A DNA stretch of 64,000 nucleotides from Phyllobacterium sophorae (GCF_003010965.1 NZ_PGGM01000004.1:124001-188000), one strand, 5' to 3'. Positions 54,306 to 63,606 are shown, counted from the stretch's first letter. The notes: generated by a model not told the origin, from the letters alone. Made by a program: numbers and translations.

Positions 54306-55223
54306 TCAAACCTTGGGGAAACCCTGAGTCTCGACCGTATAGCCGGCGGCAGTCATGACCCGTATAAGTTCCTTATATCCGACTTGCGCCATCTTGAGCG
54401 GCGGATTTTTCTTCGGATCCTGCTCGGCCTCGACAACGAACCAGCCTTCGTAACCGTAATCGGCAAACTTTTGGACGATCGCACCGAAATCCAGCGAACC
54501 GTCACCCGGCACGGTGAAGGCGCCGAGGGCAACGGCGTCAAGGAAAGACTGCTTCGAGCGGTCCAAACCGTGGATCACTGGCAAGCGGACGTCCTTGACA
54601 TGCACATGGTTGATCCGCCGGTGATGATTGTCGATTGCACGCAGTACGTCGCCGCCGGCGAAGGCCAGATGGCCGGCATCCAGCAGGAGCGGAATACCCT
54701 CGCCGGAATATTTCATGAAGGCGTCGAGCTCCGGTTCGGTTTCGACGACCGCTGCCATGTGATGGTGGTAGGAGAGCGGCATGCCCTGCTGTGCGCACCA
54801 TTCACCGAACTCCGTGACCTTGCGGGCATAGGCCCTCATCTCCTCGTCCGTAAGCTTCGGCTTGGTCATGAGGGGTTTGGACCGATCGCCCTGGATAGAG
54901 CGGCCGACCTCGCCGTAGACGATGCAGGGCGCATTCACGGCCTTGAAAAGGTCGATCATCGGCTGGATGCGGTCCTTGTTCTTCGCCAGATCCTCTTCAA
55001 CCAGCGTACCGGAGAACCAGCCGCCGCACAGCGTAACGTCCGCCTCTCGAAGGATCGGCAGCATCACGTCCGGATCATTGGGAAATCGCCGGCCCATTTC
55101 CATCCCGGTGAAGCCCGCGGAACGCGACTGGCGCAGGCACTCCTCCAGCGAGACGTCGTCGCTGAGCTCAGCGAGATCATCGTTCCACCATGCGATCGGG
55201 GACATACCCAATTTTGCCTTCAC
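54306..55223 (-). CDS. iolE: Myo-inosose-2 dehydratase IolE
   Basis: A 305-aa TIM-barrel enzyme that dehydrates 2-keto-myo-inositol to 3D-(3,5/4)-trihydroxycyclohexane-1,2-dione. Start GTG after GGAGAATGAC. Segments such as LGMSPIAWWNDDLAEL, SYHHHMAAVVETEPELDAFM and VHVKDVR hold metal residues. Between iolD and the small membrane protein. Confidence 0.94.
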   Translation of the reverse strand: MKAKLGMSPIAWWNDDLAELSDDVSLEECLRQSRSAGFTGMEMGRRFPNDPDVMLPILREADVTLCGGWFSGTLVEEDLAKNKDRIQPMIDLFKAVNAPCIVYGEVGRSIQGDRSKPLMTKPKLTDEEMRAYARKVTEFGEWCAQQGMPLSYHHHMAAVVETEPELDAFMKYSGEGIPLLLDAGHLAFAGGDVLRAIDNHHRRINHVHVKDVRLPVIHGLDRSKQSFLDAVALGAFTVPGDGSLDFGAIVQKFADYGYEGWFVVEAEQDPKKNPPLKMAQVGYKELIRVMTAAGYTVETQGFPKV

Positions 55224-55276
55224 GTCATTCTCCAGTCTATGTGATATTCGTATGTTTTCGGATGGGCGCGCAGCAC

Positions 55277-57127
55277 CTAGTTCCTGGCCGACCTCAGCTT
55301 GAGCGCTTCGTCATAGGCCTTGCGCGCTTCATTGACCTGCGGCCGCTGGCTCACCTCCGGCACGGCGACATCCCACCAGAATCCACCCTCTTCGGTGGAG
55401 ATCAGGGGGTCGGTATCGATGACGATCACCGTCGTGCGGTCATTCCGTTTGGCACGCTCCAGGGCGTTTTCAATGTCGGCGATCGATGCCACTTTTTCGG
55501 CAATTGCCCCCAGGCTCCTTGCATGTGCGGCAAAATCGATATCCGGTAGAACTTCGTGTTTCGAGTCCTTCAGGAGGTTGTTGAAGTTCGCGCCGCCGGT
55601 GCCCATCTGCAGCCGGTTGATACAGCCATAGCCGCGATTGTCGAGCAGCACGATATTGATCTTGTGCCCGAGCATTACCGATGTGGCGATTTCCGAATTC
55701 AGCATCAGATAGGAGCCATCGCCGATCATGACGACAACTTCCGTCTCGGGCTTTGCCATCTTCGCACCGAGCCCGCCAGCGATCTCATAGCCCATGCAGG
55801 AGAACCCATATTCGGCATGATAGGAGCCGGGCGCGCCCGCCTGCCAGAGCTTGTGCATTTCGCCCGGCAGACCACCAGCCGCATGCAGCACGGTCGCTTC
55901 ACTGCCCATCGCCCGCTGCACGGCGCCGATGACTTGGGCATCGGAAGGCAGTGCCACATTCGTGGGCCCGGTAACCTTGGCGGCAGCACGCTGCCATTCC
56001 GCCTTGCCATTCCCGGCTTTCTCGGTCCAGCCTTTCGGGGCGCGATAGTCCTTGAGCCCGGCGGCAAGTTCGACCAAGCCCTCCCGCGCGTCAGCGACCA
56101 GCGGCAACGCGCGATGCTTGGCTGCATCGAACGGCTGGATGTTGAGGCCGATGAAGGTCTTCTCGGTATTCTGGAACAATGCCCAGGAGCCGGTGGTGAA
56201 GTCCTGGAGCCGTGTTCCGACCGCGAGTATGACATCGGCCTCCTGCGCCAGCCGGTTGGCCGCTGAGGTGCCGGTCACGCCGACGGCCGCCATGTTGAGC
56301 GGGTGTCTGTCGGGCAGCGACGATTTTCCACCCTGGGTCTCGCAGACCGGAATGCCCGTCGCCTCGACGAAATCGGCGAGTTCCCGGGAGGCTTCGGAAT
56401 AGATGACACCGCCGCCGGCGATCACCAGCGGCTTTTCGGCCGAACGCAGCGCTCCGATTGCCGCGGCAAGCTCGCCGATATCCGGCCGGGGGCGCCTCGG
56501 CGCCCAAAGCCGTTCCTCGAAAAAGCTTTCCGGGTAGTCATAGGCTTCCGCCTGCACATCCTGGCACAACGCCAGCGTCACCGGCCCGCACTCCGCAGGA
56601 TCGGTCAGCACCGTCATCGTCCGCGTCAGCGCCGGGATGATCTGTTCCGGCCGGGTGATGCGATCGAAATAGCGGGACACCGGGCGGAAACAGTCATTGG
56701 CGGAAACGGTGCCATCGCCGAACGATTCCACCTGCTGCAGGACCGGATCCGGCAGGCGGTTCGCAAAGACGTCGCCGGGCAAAAGCAGCAGCGGCAGCCG
56801 GTTGACATGCGCCAGTGCAGCGGCGGTCACCATATTGGTCGCGCCCGGACCGACGGAGCTTGTTACCGCCATCATGCGGCGGCGGAAGCTTGCCTTGGCA
56901 AAAGCGATGGCGGCATGGGCCATGGCCTGCTCATTATGGGCACGGTAGGTCGGCAGTTCTTCGCGGACCTGATAAAGCGCCTCACCGATACCGGCAACGT
57001 TGCCATGGCCGAAAATGGCCCAGACACCGGCGAAGACCGGCATCTTTTTACCGTCGATCACCGTCATCTGGTTGGCTAGGAAGCGCGTCAGTGCCTGCGC
57101 CATGGTCAGGCGTATCGTCTTGGTCAT
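55277..57127 (-). CDS. iolD: 3D-(3,5/4)-trihydroxycyclohexane-1,2-dione hydrolase IolD
   Basis: A 616-aa thiamine-diphosphate enzyme that opens the ring to 5-deoxy-glucuronate. TPP motif GDGSYLMLNSEIATS near 505 and N-terminal GNVAGIGEALYQ with catalytic Glu region. Start after GGAGGAG. Adjacent to iolE and iolC in one operon. Confidence 0.95.
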   Translation of the reverse strand: MTKTIRLTMAQALTRFLANQMTVIDGKKMPVFAGVWAIFGHGNVAGIGEALYQVREELPTYRAHNEQAMAHAAIAFAKASFRRRMMAVTSSVGPGATNMVTAAALAHVNRLPLLLLPGDVFANRLPDPVLQQVESFGDGTVSANDCFRPVSRYFDRITRPEQIIPALTRTMTVLTDPAECGPVTLALCQDVQAEAYDYPESFFEERLWAPRRPRPDIGELAAAIGALRSAEKPLVIAGGGVIYSEASRELADFVEATGIPVCETQGGKSSLPDRHPLNMAAVGVTGTSAANRLAQEADVILAVGTRLQDFTTGSWALFQNTEKTFIGLNIQPFDAAKHRALPLVADAREGLVELAAGLKDYRAPKGWTEKAGNGKAEWQRAAAKVTGPTNVALPSDAQVIGAVQRAMGSEATVLHAAGGLPGEMHKLWQAGAPGSYHAEYGFSCMGYEIAGGLGAKMAKPETEVVVMIGDGSYLMLNSEIATSVMLGHKINIVLLDNRGYGCINRLQMGTGGANFNNLLKDSKHEVLPDIDFAAHARSLGAIAEKVASIADIENALERAKRNDRTTVIVIDTDPLISTEEGGFWWDVAVPEVSQRPQVNEARKAYDEALKLRSARN

Positions 57128-57204
57128 GTCAGTCTCCTCCCGGTCTCATCCTTCCGCATTTGCGGACGGAAAACCGGTTTCCACGTTTCCTGGAATTGCT
57201 CTTT

Positions 57205-59145
57205 CTATGCCGCTTGTTTGTTGCGGCTGGCAAGCCAGGCCTTGGTCAATTTTTCGAAACGATCTGCCATGTCGTCAATCGCCGCCTCATCCGAGATGCG
57301 GCCCGACAGCCAGTTTTCCGCCGCATCCATAAACAAGGTCCGGCCGACAGCGAAGCCTTTGACCACCGGCGCATTCGCGGTCGCGGCGAATGCCGCCTCC
57401 AGCTCGTCCTGCGGTGCTTCCAGTCCGAGCAGCACGACACCGCGGCACCAGGGATCGTTGTTCTCGATCACCGCCTCGATCTGTTTCCAGGCAGCGGCCG
57501 AAGCCTGCGGCTCCAGTTTCCACCAATCCGGCTTGATGCCAAGCGCGTAGAGTTCTTCAAGCGCCGTGGGAATCGTGTTGTCGTCGAGCTTGCCATGCTT
57601 GCCTGCAATGATCTCGATCAGCAATTCGCGCCCGACCTTGCGCGCCGCCTCGAACAGCGTGCGCAGTTTCGCCTGCTGCTCTTTCTTCAGCTCCGCGGGA
57701 TCGTTCGGATGATAGAAGCACAGGCACTTGATGCAATGGTCTACCGGCCACTCCGCCAGTTGCGAGCCGATATCCTGTGAAAACTCGAAGCGCAACGGAC
57801 GCGATCCCGGCAATTCCACCGGCCGGCCCAGCCAATCGAAATTATGCCGGGCGAATTCGAACATCGCCTCGCGGCCGAACTTTTCATCCAGCAGCATGCC
57901 ATACCCGCCGCGGCCATCCGCAACCTTTGCCGCTGCCTTCACCGCCAGTTCCTTGAAGGCGTGGACCTTGCCGGCATCGGCACCAAGCTTGGCGGCAAGA
58001 TCTTCGAGCTGGACGCGATGGTCGATGGCAAAGGCCATCATCGAAGGGATTTCGTGCCGGCGCGTCGTTGCCCAGTGCACGTGATTGATCGCCTCATCCT
58101 TGCGCAGGGCGTGATACGGGCTGCCATGCTTGAGGAAATATTGCAGCTCCTCAAACGTCGGGATTTCCGGCGCGCACAGCAGGCGCGACACGGCAAAGGC
58201 GCCGCAGGCATTGGCCCAGGTCGCGGCGGTCGCCAGATCCTCGCCACCGAGCCATCCGCGCAGCAGCCCCGACATGAAGGCGTCGCCAGCGCCGAGAACA
58301 TTGAACACCTCGATCGGGAAACCCTTGCCGACAATGCCATCTTCGAGATTGTCCGAAATCGCCCCTTCATAGACGATGCAGCCCATCGGACCGCGCTTCA
58401 AGACAATCGTGCCGCTCGACAAGGCGCGGATGGTCTTCAAGGCGCTCAAGAGGTCGGCTTCGCCGGACGCAATCAGCACTTCCTCTTCCGTGCCGACGAT
58501 CAGGTCGCAATCGGCAAGCACCGTCTTCAAATGGTTCGACACAGCATCGGAGGCGATGTAGCGGCTGTCGCCGGCTGCGTGTCCGGCAAGGCCCCAGAGA
58601 TTGGGCCGGTAATCGATATCGAACACCACCTTGCCGCCCGCCTCTTTCATCAGGCGGATCGCCTTGCGCTGCGCCGCATCGGTGTTCGGCTTGGAAAAAT
58701 GCGTCCCGGTCACCACCACTGCGCGCGCCGACTGGATGAAAGCCGGGTCGATATCGCCTTCGTCGAGCGCCATATCGGCACAATTTTCGCGATAGAAGAT
58801 CAGCGGAAAGCTCTTGTCGTTCTCGACCGACAGGATGACCAGCGCCGAAAGCCGTTCCGGATCGGTGATCACACCATCCGTGGCCACGCCTTCGCGCACC
58901 ATCTGCTCGCGGATGAACCGGCCCATCTGCTCGTCGCCGACACGCGACAAAAGTGCAGACCGCAGTCCGAGCCGCGCGGTTCCGACGGCGATATTGGCCG
59001 GACACCCGCCGACCGACTTGGCAAACGAGGTGATATCCTCCAGCCGGGAACCGATCTGCTGGCCATAAAGATCCACGGACGAACGGCCAATGGTAATGAC
59101 ATCAAGCGGCATGCCAAGGGGCGTGCTTGCATCAGCTCTGTCCAT
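57205..59145 (-). CDS. iolC: Bifunctional 5-dehydro-2-deoxygluconokinase / DUF2090 aldolase-like IolC
   Basis: A 646-aa fusion. Residues 1-330 are a PfkB kinase (ITIGRSSVDLYGQQ, then LGAGDAFMSGLLRG with the catalytic Asp). Residues 335-646 are a DUF2090 TIM barrel related to class I aldolase IolJ/LacD (KCLCFYHPNDP, WCRGVVLLGLEA). So phosphorylation and cleavage of 2-deoxy-5-keto-gluconate may be done by one protein. First gene of iolCDEB; the promoter region lies at 59146-59344. Confidence 0.93.
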   Translation of the reverse strand: MDRADASTPLGMPLDVITIGRSSVDLYGQQIGSRLEDITSFAKSVGGCPANIAVGTARLGLRSALLSRVGDEQMGRFIREQMVREGVATDGVITDPERLSALVILSVENDKSFPLIFYRENCADMALDEGDIDPAFIQSARAVVVTGTHFSKPNTDAAQRKAIRLMKEAGGKVVFDIDYRPNLWGLAGHAAGDSRYIASDAVSNHLKTVLADCDLIVGTEEEVLIASGEADLLSALKTIRALSSGTIVLKRGPMGCIVYEGAISDNLEDGIVGKGFPIEVFNVLGAGDAFMSGLLRGWLGGEDLATAATWANACGAFAVSRLLCAPEIPTFEELQYFLKHGSPYHALRKDEAINHVHWATTRRHEIPSMMAFAIDHRVQLEDLAAKLGADAGKVHAFKELAVKAAAKVADGRGGYGMLLDEKFGREAMFEFARHNFDWLGRPVELPGSRPLRFEFSQDIGSQLAEWPVDHCIKCLCFYHPNDPAELKKEQQAKLRTLFEAARKVGRELLIEIIAGKHGKLDDNTIPTALEELYALGIKPDWWKLEPQASAAAWKQIEAVIENNDPWCRGVVLLGLEAPQDELEAAFAATANAPVVKGFAVGRTLFMDAAENWLSGRISDEAAIDDMADRFEKLTKAWLASRNKQAA

Positions 59146-59190
59146 GATAGTCCTCCCGATAGGCTGATAAGCCCGGCGTCAAACGGCCGG

Positions 59191-59249
59191 GGAATTTTCC
59201 TATATGAAATAATAATTCTACCAAATCGTCAATATGGAATGTCTGTTCT
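59191..59249. promoter_or_regulatory. Candidate IolR boxes upstream of iolC
   Basis: Sites similar to GGAA-N6-TTCC (the motif reported for Sinorhizobium IolR): GGAA-N6-TTCT at 59236-59249, GAAA-N6-TTCT at 59206-59219, and a compact GGAA-TT-TTCC at 59191-59200. Each has one or two mismatches or a different spacing. They lie 46-105 bp upstream of iolC. Confidence 0.4.
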
Positions 59250-59303
59250 TTTTCATATTCTACTATTTGATAAGATGGAACGGCATTGTAGATGCTAACC
59301 TGG

Positions 59304-59333
59304 ATGTGTATATTTTGTTATAATCATACACAT
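59304..59333 (+). promoter_or_regulatory. vapBC operator with embedded -10 box
   Basis: ATGTGTAT (59304-59311) and ATACACAT (59326-59333) form a perfect inverted repeat with centres 22 bp (two turns) apart. TATAAT at 59319-59324 lies between them. GGAGG follows four bases later, before vapB. Binding of VapB(C) here would block the -10 box, giving autoregulation. Confidence 0.7.
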
Positions 59334-59344
59334 TGGAGGTTGGA

Positions 59345-59557
59345 ATGCGCACAAATATCGAATTGGACGATAAACTCATGGCTGAGGCCATGAGGGTAAC
59401 TGGCCTTGCCACCAAGAAAGCTACAGTCGAAGAAGCGCTCAAGAGGCTCGTGCGCCACTATGATCTAAAGAAAGTGCTGGACGAAATGGCCGGGGTTGGT
59501 TGGGATGGCGATCTTGATGCCATGCGGGAAGGTCGCTTTTGGGATGAACCGGAATGA
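59345..59557 (+). CDS. vapB: VapB-type antitoxin
   Basis: 70 aa from ATG 59345 after GGAGG. The N-terminus MRTNIELDDKLMAEAMRVTG is a ribbon-helix-helix DNA-binding domain, and the C-terminus (GVGWDGDLDAMREGRFWDEPE) is the toxin-wrapping tail. Stop overlaps vapC start by four bases (ATGA). VapB-type, DUF2191-like. Confidence 0.9.
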   Translation: MRTNIELDDKLMAEAMRVTGLATKKATVEEALKRLVRHYDLKKVLDEMAGVGWDGDLDAMREGRFWDEPE

Positions 59558-59943
59558 TCGTTGTCGACAGTTCAGTTCTTATTGCTCACCAACGTAACAT
59601 CCCCATTCAGTCTGTTCAAAAGCTCAGATCTCTTAAAGATCTTAACTCGGTGATTGTTGGCGACCTCGTCATGCTTGAGATTTTGCAGGGGGCGCGAAGT
59701 GAAGCCGAGGCGAAGGCGACGGAGCAGCGCTTACGCAAGTTCGAGATACGCAACATGCTTTCGACGCACATTGCGGTGAGCGCTGCCCGAAACTACCGGT
59801 ATTTACGTCTACAAGGGATCACAATTCGCAAATCCATCGACATGATCATTGGCACCTTTTGCATAGAAGGTGGACACCAGCTGCTCCACCATGATCGCGA
59901 CTTTGGTCCAATGGTTGAACATCTCGGACTTCAAGTCCTTTAG
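59554..59943 (+). CDS. vapC: VapC-type PIN-domain RNase toxin
   Basis: 129 aa. The four acidic PIN residues are visible: VVDSS, MLEILQGA, SIDMIIGTFC and HHDRDF. It probably cleaves tRNA or rRNA when VapB is degraded. It ends three bases before the convergent iolR stop. The pair sits inside an otherwise conserved iolR-iolC interval. Confidence 0.9.
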   Translation: MIVVDSSVLIAHQRNIPIQSVQKLRSLKDLNSVIVGDLVMLEILQGARSEAEAKATEQRLRKFEIRNMLSTHIAVSAARNYRYLRLQGITIRKSIDMIIGTFCIEGGHQLLHHDRDFGPMVEHLGLQVL

Positions 59944-59946
59944 TGA

Positions 59947-60789
59947 TTACAGGCTCCGCCGCTTCTCCGCCACGCTGACCGTCAGCGCCATGGCAAGCGC
60001 CATCGTCCCGGACAGGGAGCGGAACCCGGAAAAGTCGCCCTCCGCCGCCTCGAACCACACCTTGGCCGACTGAGCCAGCGGCGAGAAGGCACTGTCGGTG
60101 ATTGCAACGACCGGCACGTTGCGCGCCGCGAGTGCCGCCGCATGCTCGATCGTCGCGGAAGCGTAGGGTGAGAAGCTGATGGCGATCGCGGCATCGCTCG
60201 GCTGCGCAAAAGACAGGATTTCCGGATCGATCCCTGCGGTCGATTCGATCAGCTGGTTGCGGATTTTCAGCTTGCCGAAGGCATAGGCCATATAGGCGGT
60301 GATCGGATAGGAGCGGCGGCGCGCCAGCAGGTAGATCGTCTCGGCCCCCGCCAGGATATCAACCGCGCGCTCCAGCACCTCCTCTTCGACATTGTGCGAG
60401 ATCGTCTCGATGGAATGGCTGGCCGCAGTCAGGAAGCCGTTGAGGATGACGCGATTCTTGGAGAGCCCGTGCGTGTCGCCGCGCAAGGCCGACAGTCGCT
60501 CCTCATAGGAGATCTGCCGCTCCCGCAGCCGCTCGCGGAAGACCGACTGCAGGCTGGTAAACCCGTCGAAACCGAGATGCTGGGCAAAACGGATCAGCGT
60601 GGAAGGTTGTACCCCTGCCGTCTGGGCAATGCTGGCCGCCGTACCGAACGCTATCTCGTCGGGATTGCTCAAAGCATAGGCGGCGATCTGCGCCAGGCGC
60701 TTCGGCAATACCTCGCGGCGATCGAGAATAAGGGTGCGAAGGGCCTCAAAGTCCCGCGGTAACGACGCTCCATCATCCATGCTTGCCAC
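59947..60789 (-). CDS. iolR: RpiR-family inositol catabolism repressor IolR
   Basis: 280 aa. An N-terminal HTH (about 25-90, FGTAASIAQTAGVQPSTLIRFAQHLGFDGF) and a SIS sugar-binding domain (about 130-270, ILAGAETIYLLARRRSYPITAYMAYAF). Start GTG 60789 or ATG 60780. Divergent from iolY and, with vapBC between, upstream of iolC. In Sinorhizobium meliloti the RpiR-type IolR represses the iol genes. Confidence 0.9.
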   Translation of the reverse strand: MASMDDGASLPRDFEALRTLILDRREVLPKRLAQIAAYALSNPDEIAFGTAASIAQTAGVQPSTLIRFAQHLGFDGFTSLQSVFRERLRERQISYEERLSALRGDTHGLSKNRVILNGFLTAASHSIETISHNVEEEVLERAVDILAGAETIYLLARRRSYPITAYMAYAFGKLKIRNQLIESTAGIDPEILSFAQPSDAAIAISFSPYASATIEHAAALAARNVPVVAITDSAFSPLAQSAKVWFEAAEGDFSGFRSLSGTMALAMALTVSVAEKRRSL

Positions 60790-60947
60790 CCGAATCGTTC
60801 CCTGTTGATCTTCCGATGATACTGCTGCGCCGTGCGTCCGCCAGGACGCGAAAAGAACGCAGCGGCACGTTTAAATGGCCTATGATCCTTTCCGAAATTC
60901 GAAGAAAAATCCTGGGGCCATACGCCGCAAAATAATTATATCAAAGC

Positions 60948-60961
60948 GGATCAGTTATTCC
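60948..60961. promoter_or_regulatory. Candidate IolR box between iolR and iolY
   Basis: GGAT-N6-TTCC at 60948-60961 is one mismatch from GGAA-N6-TTCC. It lies 56 bp before iolY in the divergent region with iolR. Confidence 0.4.
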
Positions 60962-61016
60962 ATTTTGCCTTGTTATAGATTATTTCAATCGGCAACTGCA
61001 AGCGATGGAGAGAACA

Positions 61017-62126
61017 ATGCTGAACGTTGGACTGATCGGAACGGGCTTCATGGGCAAATGCCACGCGCTGGCATGGAATTCGGTTCGGGCGGTCTTTGGC
61101 GATGTACCACCTGTGCGGCTTGTTCATCTTGGCGAAGCCAATGCCGAACTTGCCGTGCGCCGCGCCAATGAGTTCGGCTTTCAGAAAGGGTCAGGCGACT
61201 GGAGGGCTGTGATCGACGACCCCGAGGTCAACGTCATCTCGGTGACGACGCCAAACCAGTTTCATCCCGAAATGGCGATTGCGGCATTGAAGGCCGGCAA
61301 GCATGTCTGGTGCGAGAAGCCAATGGCGCCCGCCTTCAACGATGCGCAAGCCATGCTCGTCGCGGCAAGACAGTCCGGCAAGGTCGCGGCTCTTGGCTAC
61401 AACTATATCCAGGGCCCTGCCATCCGCCACATCCGCAAGCTCCTCGCCGAGAGGATCATCGGCGAGGTCAATCATCTGCGCATCGAGATGGATGAGGACT
61501 TCATGGCCGATCCCGACGCGCTGTTCTACTGGAAGCACGAAGCGGCATCCGGCTATGGCGCGCTCGACGATTTCGCCGTCCATCCGCTCTCGCTGCTATT
61601 CACGCTTTTCGGCCGCGTTTCGCGCGTCATGTGCGACATGTCGAAACCCTACCCTGCCCGCAAGACGCACGATGGCAGCGATCGCCCGGTCGAAACCTAT
61701 GACAGCGCCAGCGTCCTCTTGCACATGGAAAACGGCGTCGCGGGAACGCTGCAGGTCAACCGTTCCGCTTGGGGCCGCAAGGGCCGTATCGCGCTGCAGA
61801 TCTTCGGCTCCAAGGGGTCGATCCTGTTCGATCAGGAGCGCGCCAACGAGTTTCAGCTCTATGTCACAGCCGACCGCCCTGCCGAACAGGGCTACCGCAC
61901 GATCCTGACCGCGCCGCAGCATGAGCCTTATGGCCAGTTTATCCCGGCGCCCGGCCATGGCCTCGGCTTCAACGATCTGAAGATCATCGAATGCCATGAG
62001 CTGATCAAACGCATCAACGGCCAGCCCGCCCACCTGATCGAATTCGCCGACGGGCTCGAGGTCGAGCGCACCGTGCACGCGATGGCACGCTCGTTCAACG
62101 AGCAGCGCTGGGTTGATGTGCGGTGA
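61017..62126 (+). CDS. iolY: Gfo/Idh/MocA oxidoreductase IolY
   Basis: 369 aa from ATG 61017 after GGAGAGAA. NAD-binding GLIGTGFMGKCHALAW, catalytic VWCEKPMAPAFND and GYGALDDFAVHPLSLLF. The position divergent from iolR matches S. meliloti iolY. It probably oxidises an inositol isomer or a related sugar; which one is not settled here. Confidence 0.85.
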   Translation: MLNVGLIGTGFMGKCHALAWNSVRAVFGDVPPVRLVHLGEANAELAVRRANEFGFQKGSGDWRAVIDDPEVNVISVTTPNQFHPEMAIAALKAGKHVWCEKPMAPAFNDAQAMLVAARQSGKVAALGYNYIQGPAIRHIRKLLAERIIGEVNHLRIEMDEDFMADPDALFYWKHEAASGYGALDDFAVHPLSLLFTLFGRVSRVMCDMSKPYPARKTHDGSDRPVETYDSASVLLHMENGVAGTLQVNRSAWGRKGRIALQIFGSKGSILFDQERANEFQLYVTADRPAEQGYRTILTAPQHEPYGQFIPAPGHGLGFNDLKIIECHELIKRINGQPAHLIEFADGLEVERTVHAMARSFNEQRWVDVR

Positions 62127-62152
62127 TGGTATCCCGAACAGCCGATGCCGAT

Positions 62153-62304
62153 TATCTCCCCCTTTGTGGGGGAGAAAGGATTTTCTTGGATTTAGCCTCT
62201 TCGCTAAATCCTTAGAAAATCCAAGAGAGGGGGTAGTTCAATAGAGCAAATCCCCTCTCTGGCGATTTCTAGCGCTTAGCAAGAGCTAAGATGCTGAAAT
62301 CGCT
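62153..62304. repeat. 150-bp direct repeat, copy A
   Basis: A 152-bp element that recurs at 63421-63570 with about 85-90% identity by eye. It starts TATCTCC, has hairpins TTGGATTTAG/CTAAATCC and GCGATTTC/GAAATCGC, and ends at GAAATCGCT. It lies between the convergent iolY and iolG genes. Confidence 0.85.
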
Positions 62305-62356
62305 ACCAGGGCGAGCCACGGGTCTCGTCCGCCTTCGGGGAGCTATAACGGACAAC

Positions 62357-63346
62357 TCAGACCGTGATCGTCTTGCCTTCATTGACCGACCTTAGCGCCG
62401 CATCGGCAAGCGCCAGTGCGATCAGCCCATCCTCGCCGCTCGGTGCTGCCTTCGTGCCCGTCGCGATTGCATTGATGAATGTGGCGATCTCGTTGGCATA
62501 GGCTTCCGTATAGCGGGTCATGAAAAAGTCGTGCAGCGGCGGGCGGGTATAGCCCCTGCCATTGGCGATCTCGATCGACACCGGCCGCTGGTTCTCCGCG
62601 GCCGCCATGCCCTTCGAGCCGTGCACTTCGATACGCTGGTCATAACCATAGGTCGCACGCCGTGAGTTTGAGATCACGCACTGCTTGCCCGACGCGGTCG
62701 AGAGAATGACGCTGACGCTGTCATAGTCGCCCAGTTCGCCGATCTTCTTGTCCACCAGCACCGAGGCATGGGCGGTCACCGCAACGGGTTCCTCTCCGAG
62801 CAGAAAACGGGCCATATCGAAATCATGGATTGTCATGTCGCGGAAGATACCGCCCGAACGGCTGATATATTCGGCCGGCGGTGCGCCCGGATCGCGCGAA
62901 GTGATCGTAACCATCTCTACATCGCCTATGGCGCCGTCGTCGATCGCTTTGCGCACGGCGGCGAAATGCGGATCGAAGCGGCGATTGAAGCCGACCATCA
63001 GCGTGGCCCCGGTTTCCTTGACCACGGCGAGGCACTGCCTCACGCGCTCCACGTCGAGATCGATCGGCTTCTCGCAGAAGATCGCCTTTCCGGCCCGGGA
63101 AAAGCGCTCGATCAGATCCGCATGCGTATCGGTCGGCGTGCAGATGATGACGGCATCGATGTCCGAAGCCTTCTCGATTTCGTCGATGGTGCGGATTTCG
63201 CAGCCATGCGCGGCGGAAAGATCCTTGGCGGCCTGTTCGAAAGCATCGGCGACAGCGACCAGTTTCGCTTGGCGGTTGGACGTCACCGCCTTCGCGTGGA
63301 CCTTGCCGATACGGCCTGCACCGAGCAGACCAAAACGTACAGTCAT
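62357..63346 (-). CDS. iolG: Inositol 2-dehydrogenase IolG
   Basis: 329 aa, first step of the pathway: myo-inositol to 2-keto-myo-inositol with NAD. Start MTVRFGLLGAGRIGKVHAKAV, catalytic FCEKPIDLDVERV and the family-specific GGIFRDMTIHDFDMARFL with Asp and His. AGAGGG precedes the ATG. Flanked on both sides by the repeats at 62153 and 63421. Confidence 0.94.
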   Translation of the reverse strand: MTVRFGLLGAGRIGKVHAKAVTSNRQAKLVAVADAFEQAAKDLSAAHGCEIRTIDEIEKASDIDAVIICTPTDTHADLIERFSRAGKAIFCEKPIDLDVERVRQCLAVVKETGATLMVGFNRRFDPHFAAVRKAIDDGAIGDVEMVTITSRDPGAPPAEYISRSGGIFRDMTIHDFDMARFLLGEEPVAVTAHASVLVDKKIGELGDYDSVSVILSTASGKQCVISNSRRATYGYDQRIEVHGSKGMAAAENQRPVSIEIANGRGYTRPPLHDFFMTRYTEAYANEIATFINAIATGTKAAPSGEDGLIALALADAALRSVNEGKTITV

Positions 63347-63420
63347 TTCATACCCTCTTAAAAGAAGCCCGGAAGGATCCCGGGCGTTGCAGATTGATTC
63401 CTTGCCGTCAGTGCCGCGTT

Positions 63421-63570
63421 TATCTCCTCCTTGAGGGGGAGAAAGGATTTTCTTGGATTTAGTCTCTTTGCTAAATCCTTAGAAAATCCAAGAGAGGGGG
63501 TATTTGACCCAGCAAATCCCCTCACTTGCGATTTCTAGCACTTAGCAAGAGCTAAGATGCTGAAATCGCT
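63421..63570. repeat. 150-bp direct repeat, copy B, plus hairpin to 63594
   Basis: Second copy of the repeat at 62153-62304, same orientation, between the permease gene stop and iolG. It is followed by a further ten-bp stem TATCTCTCCC/GGGAGAGATA (63570-63594). Confidence 0.85.
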
Positions 63571-63606
63571 ATCTCTCCCACAAGGGGAGAGATAGCCGGC
63601 GTCTCA

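Noticed and set aside
62153-63594. CRISPR array
   Set aside because: Only two 150-bp copies 1.3 kb apart with a gene between; no short regular repeats or cas genes.
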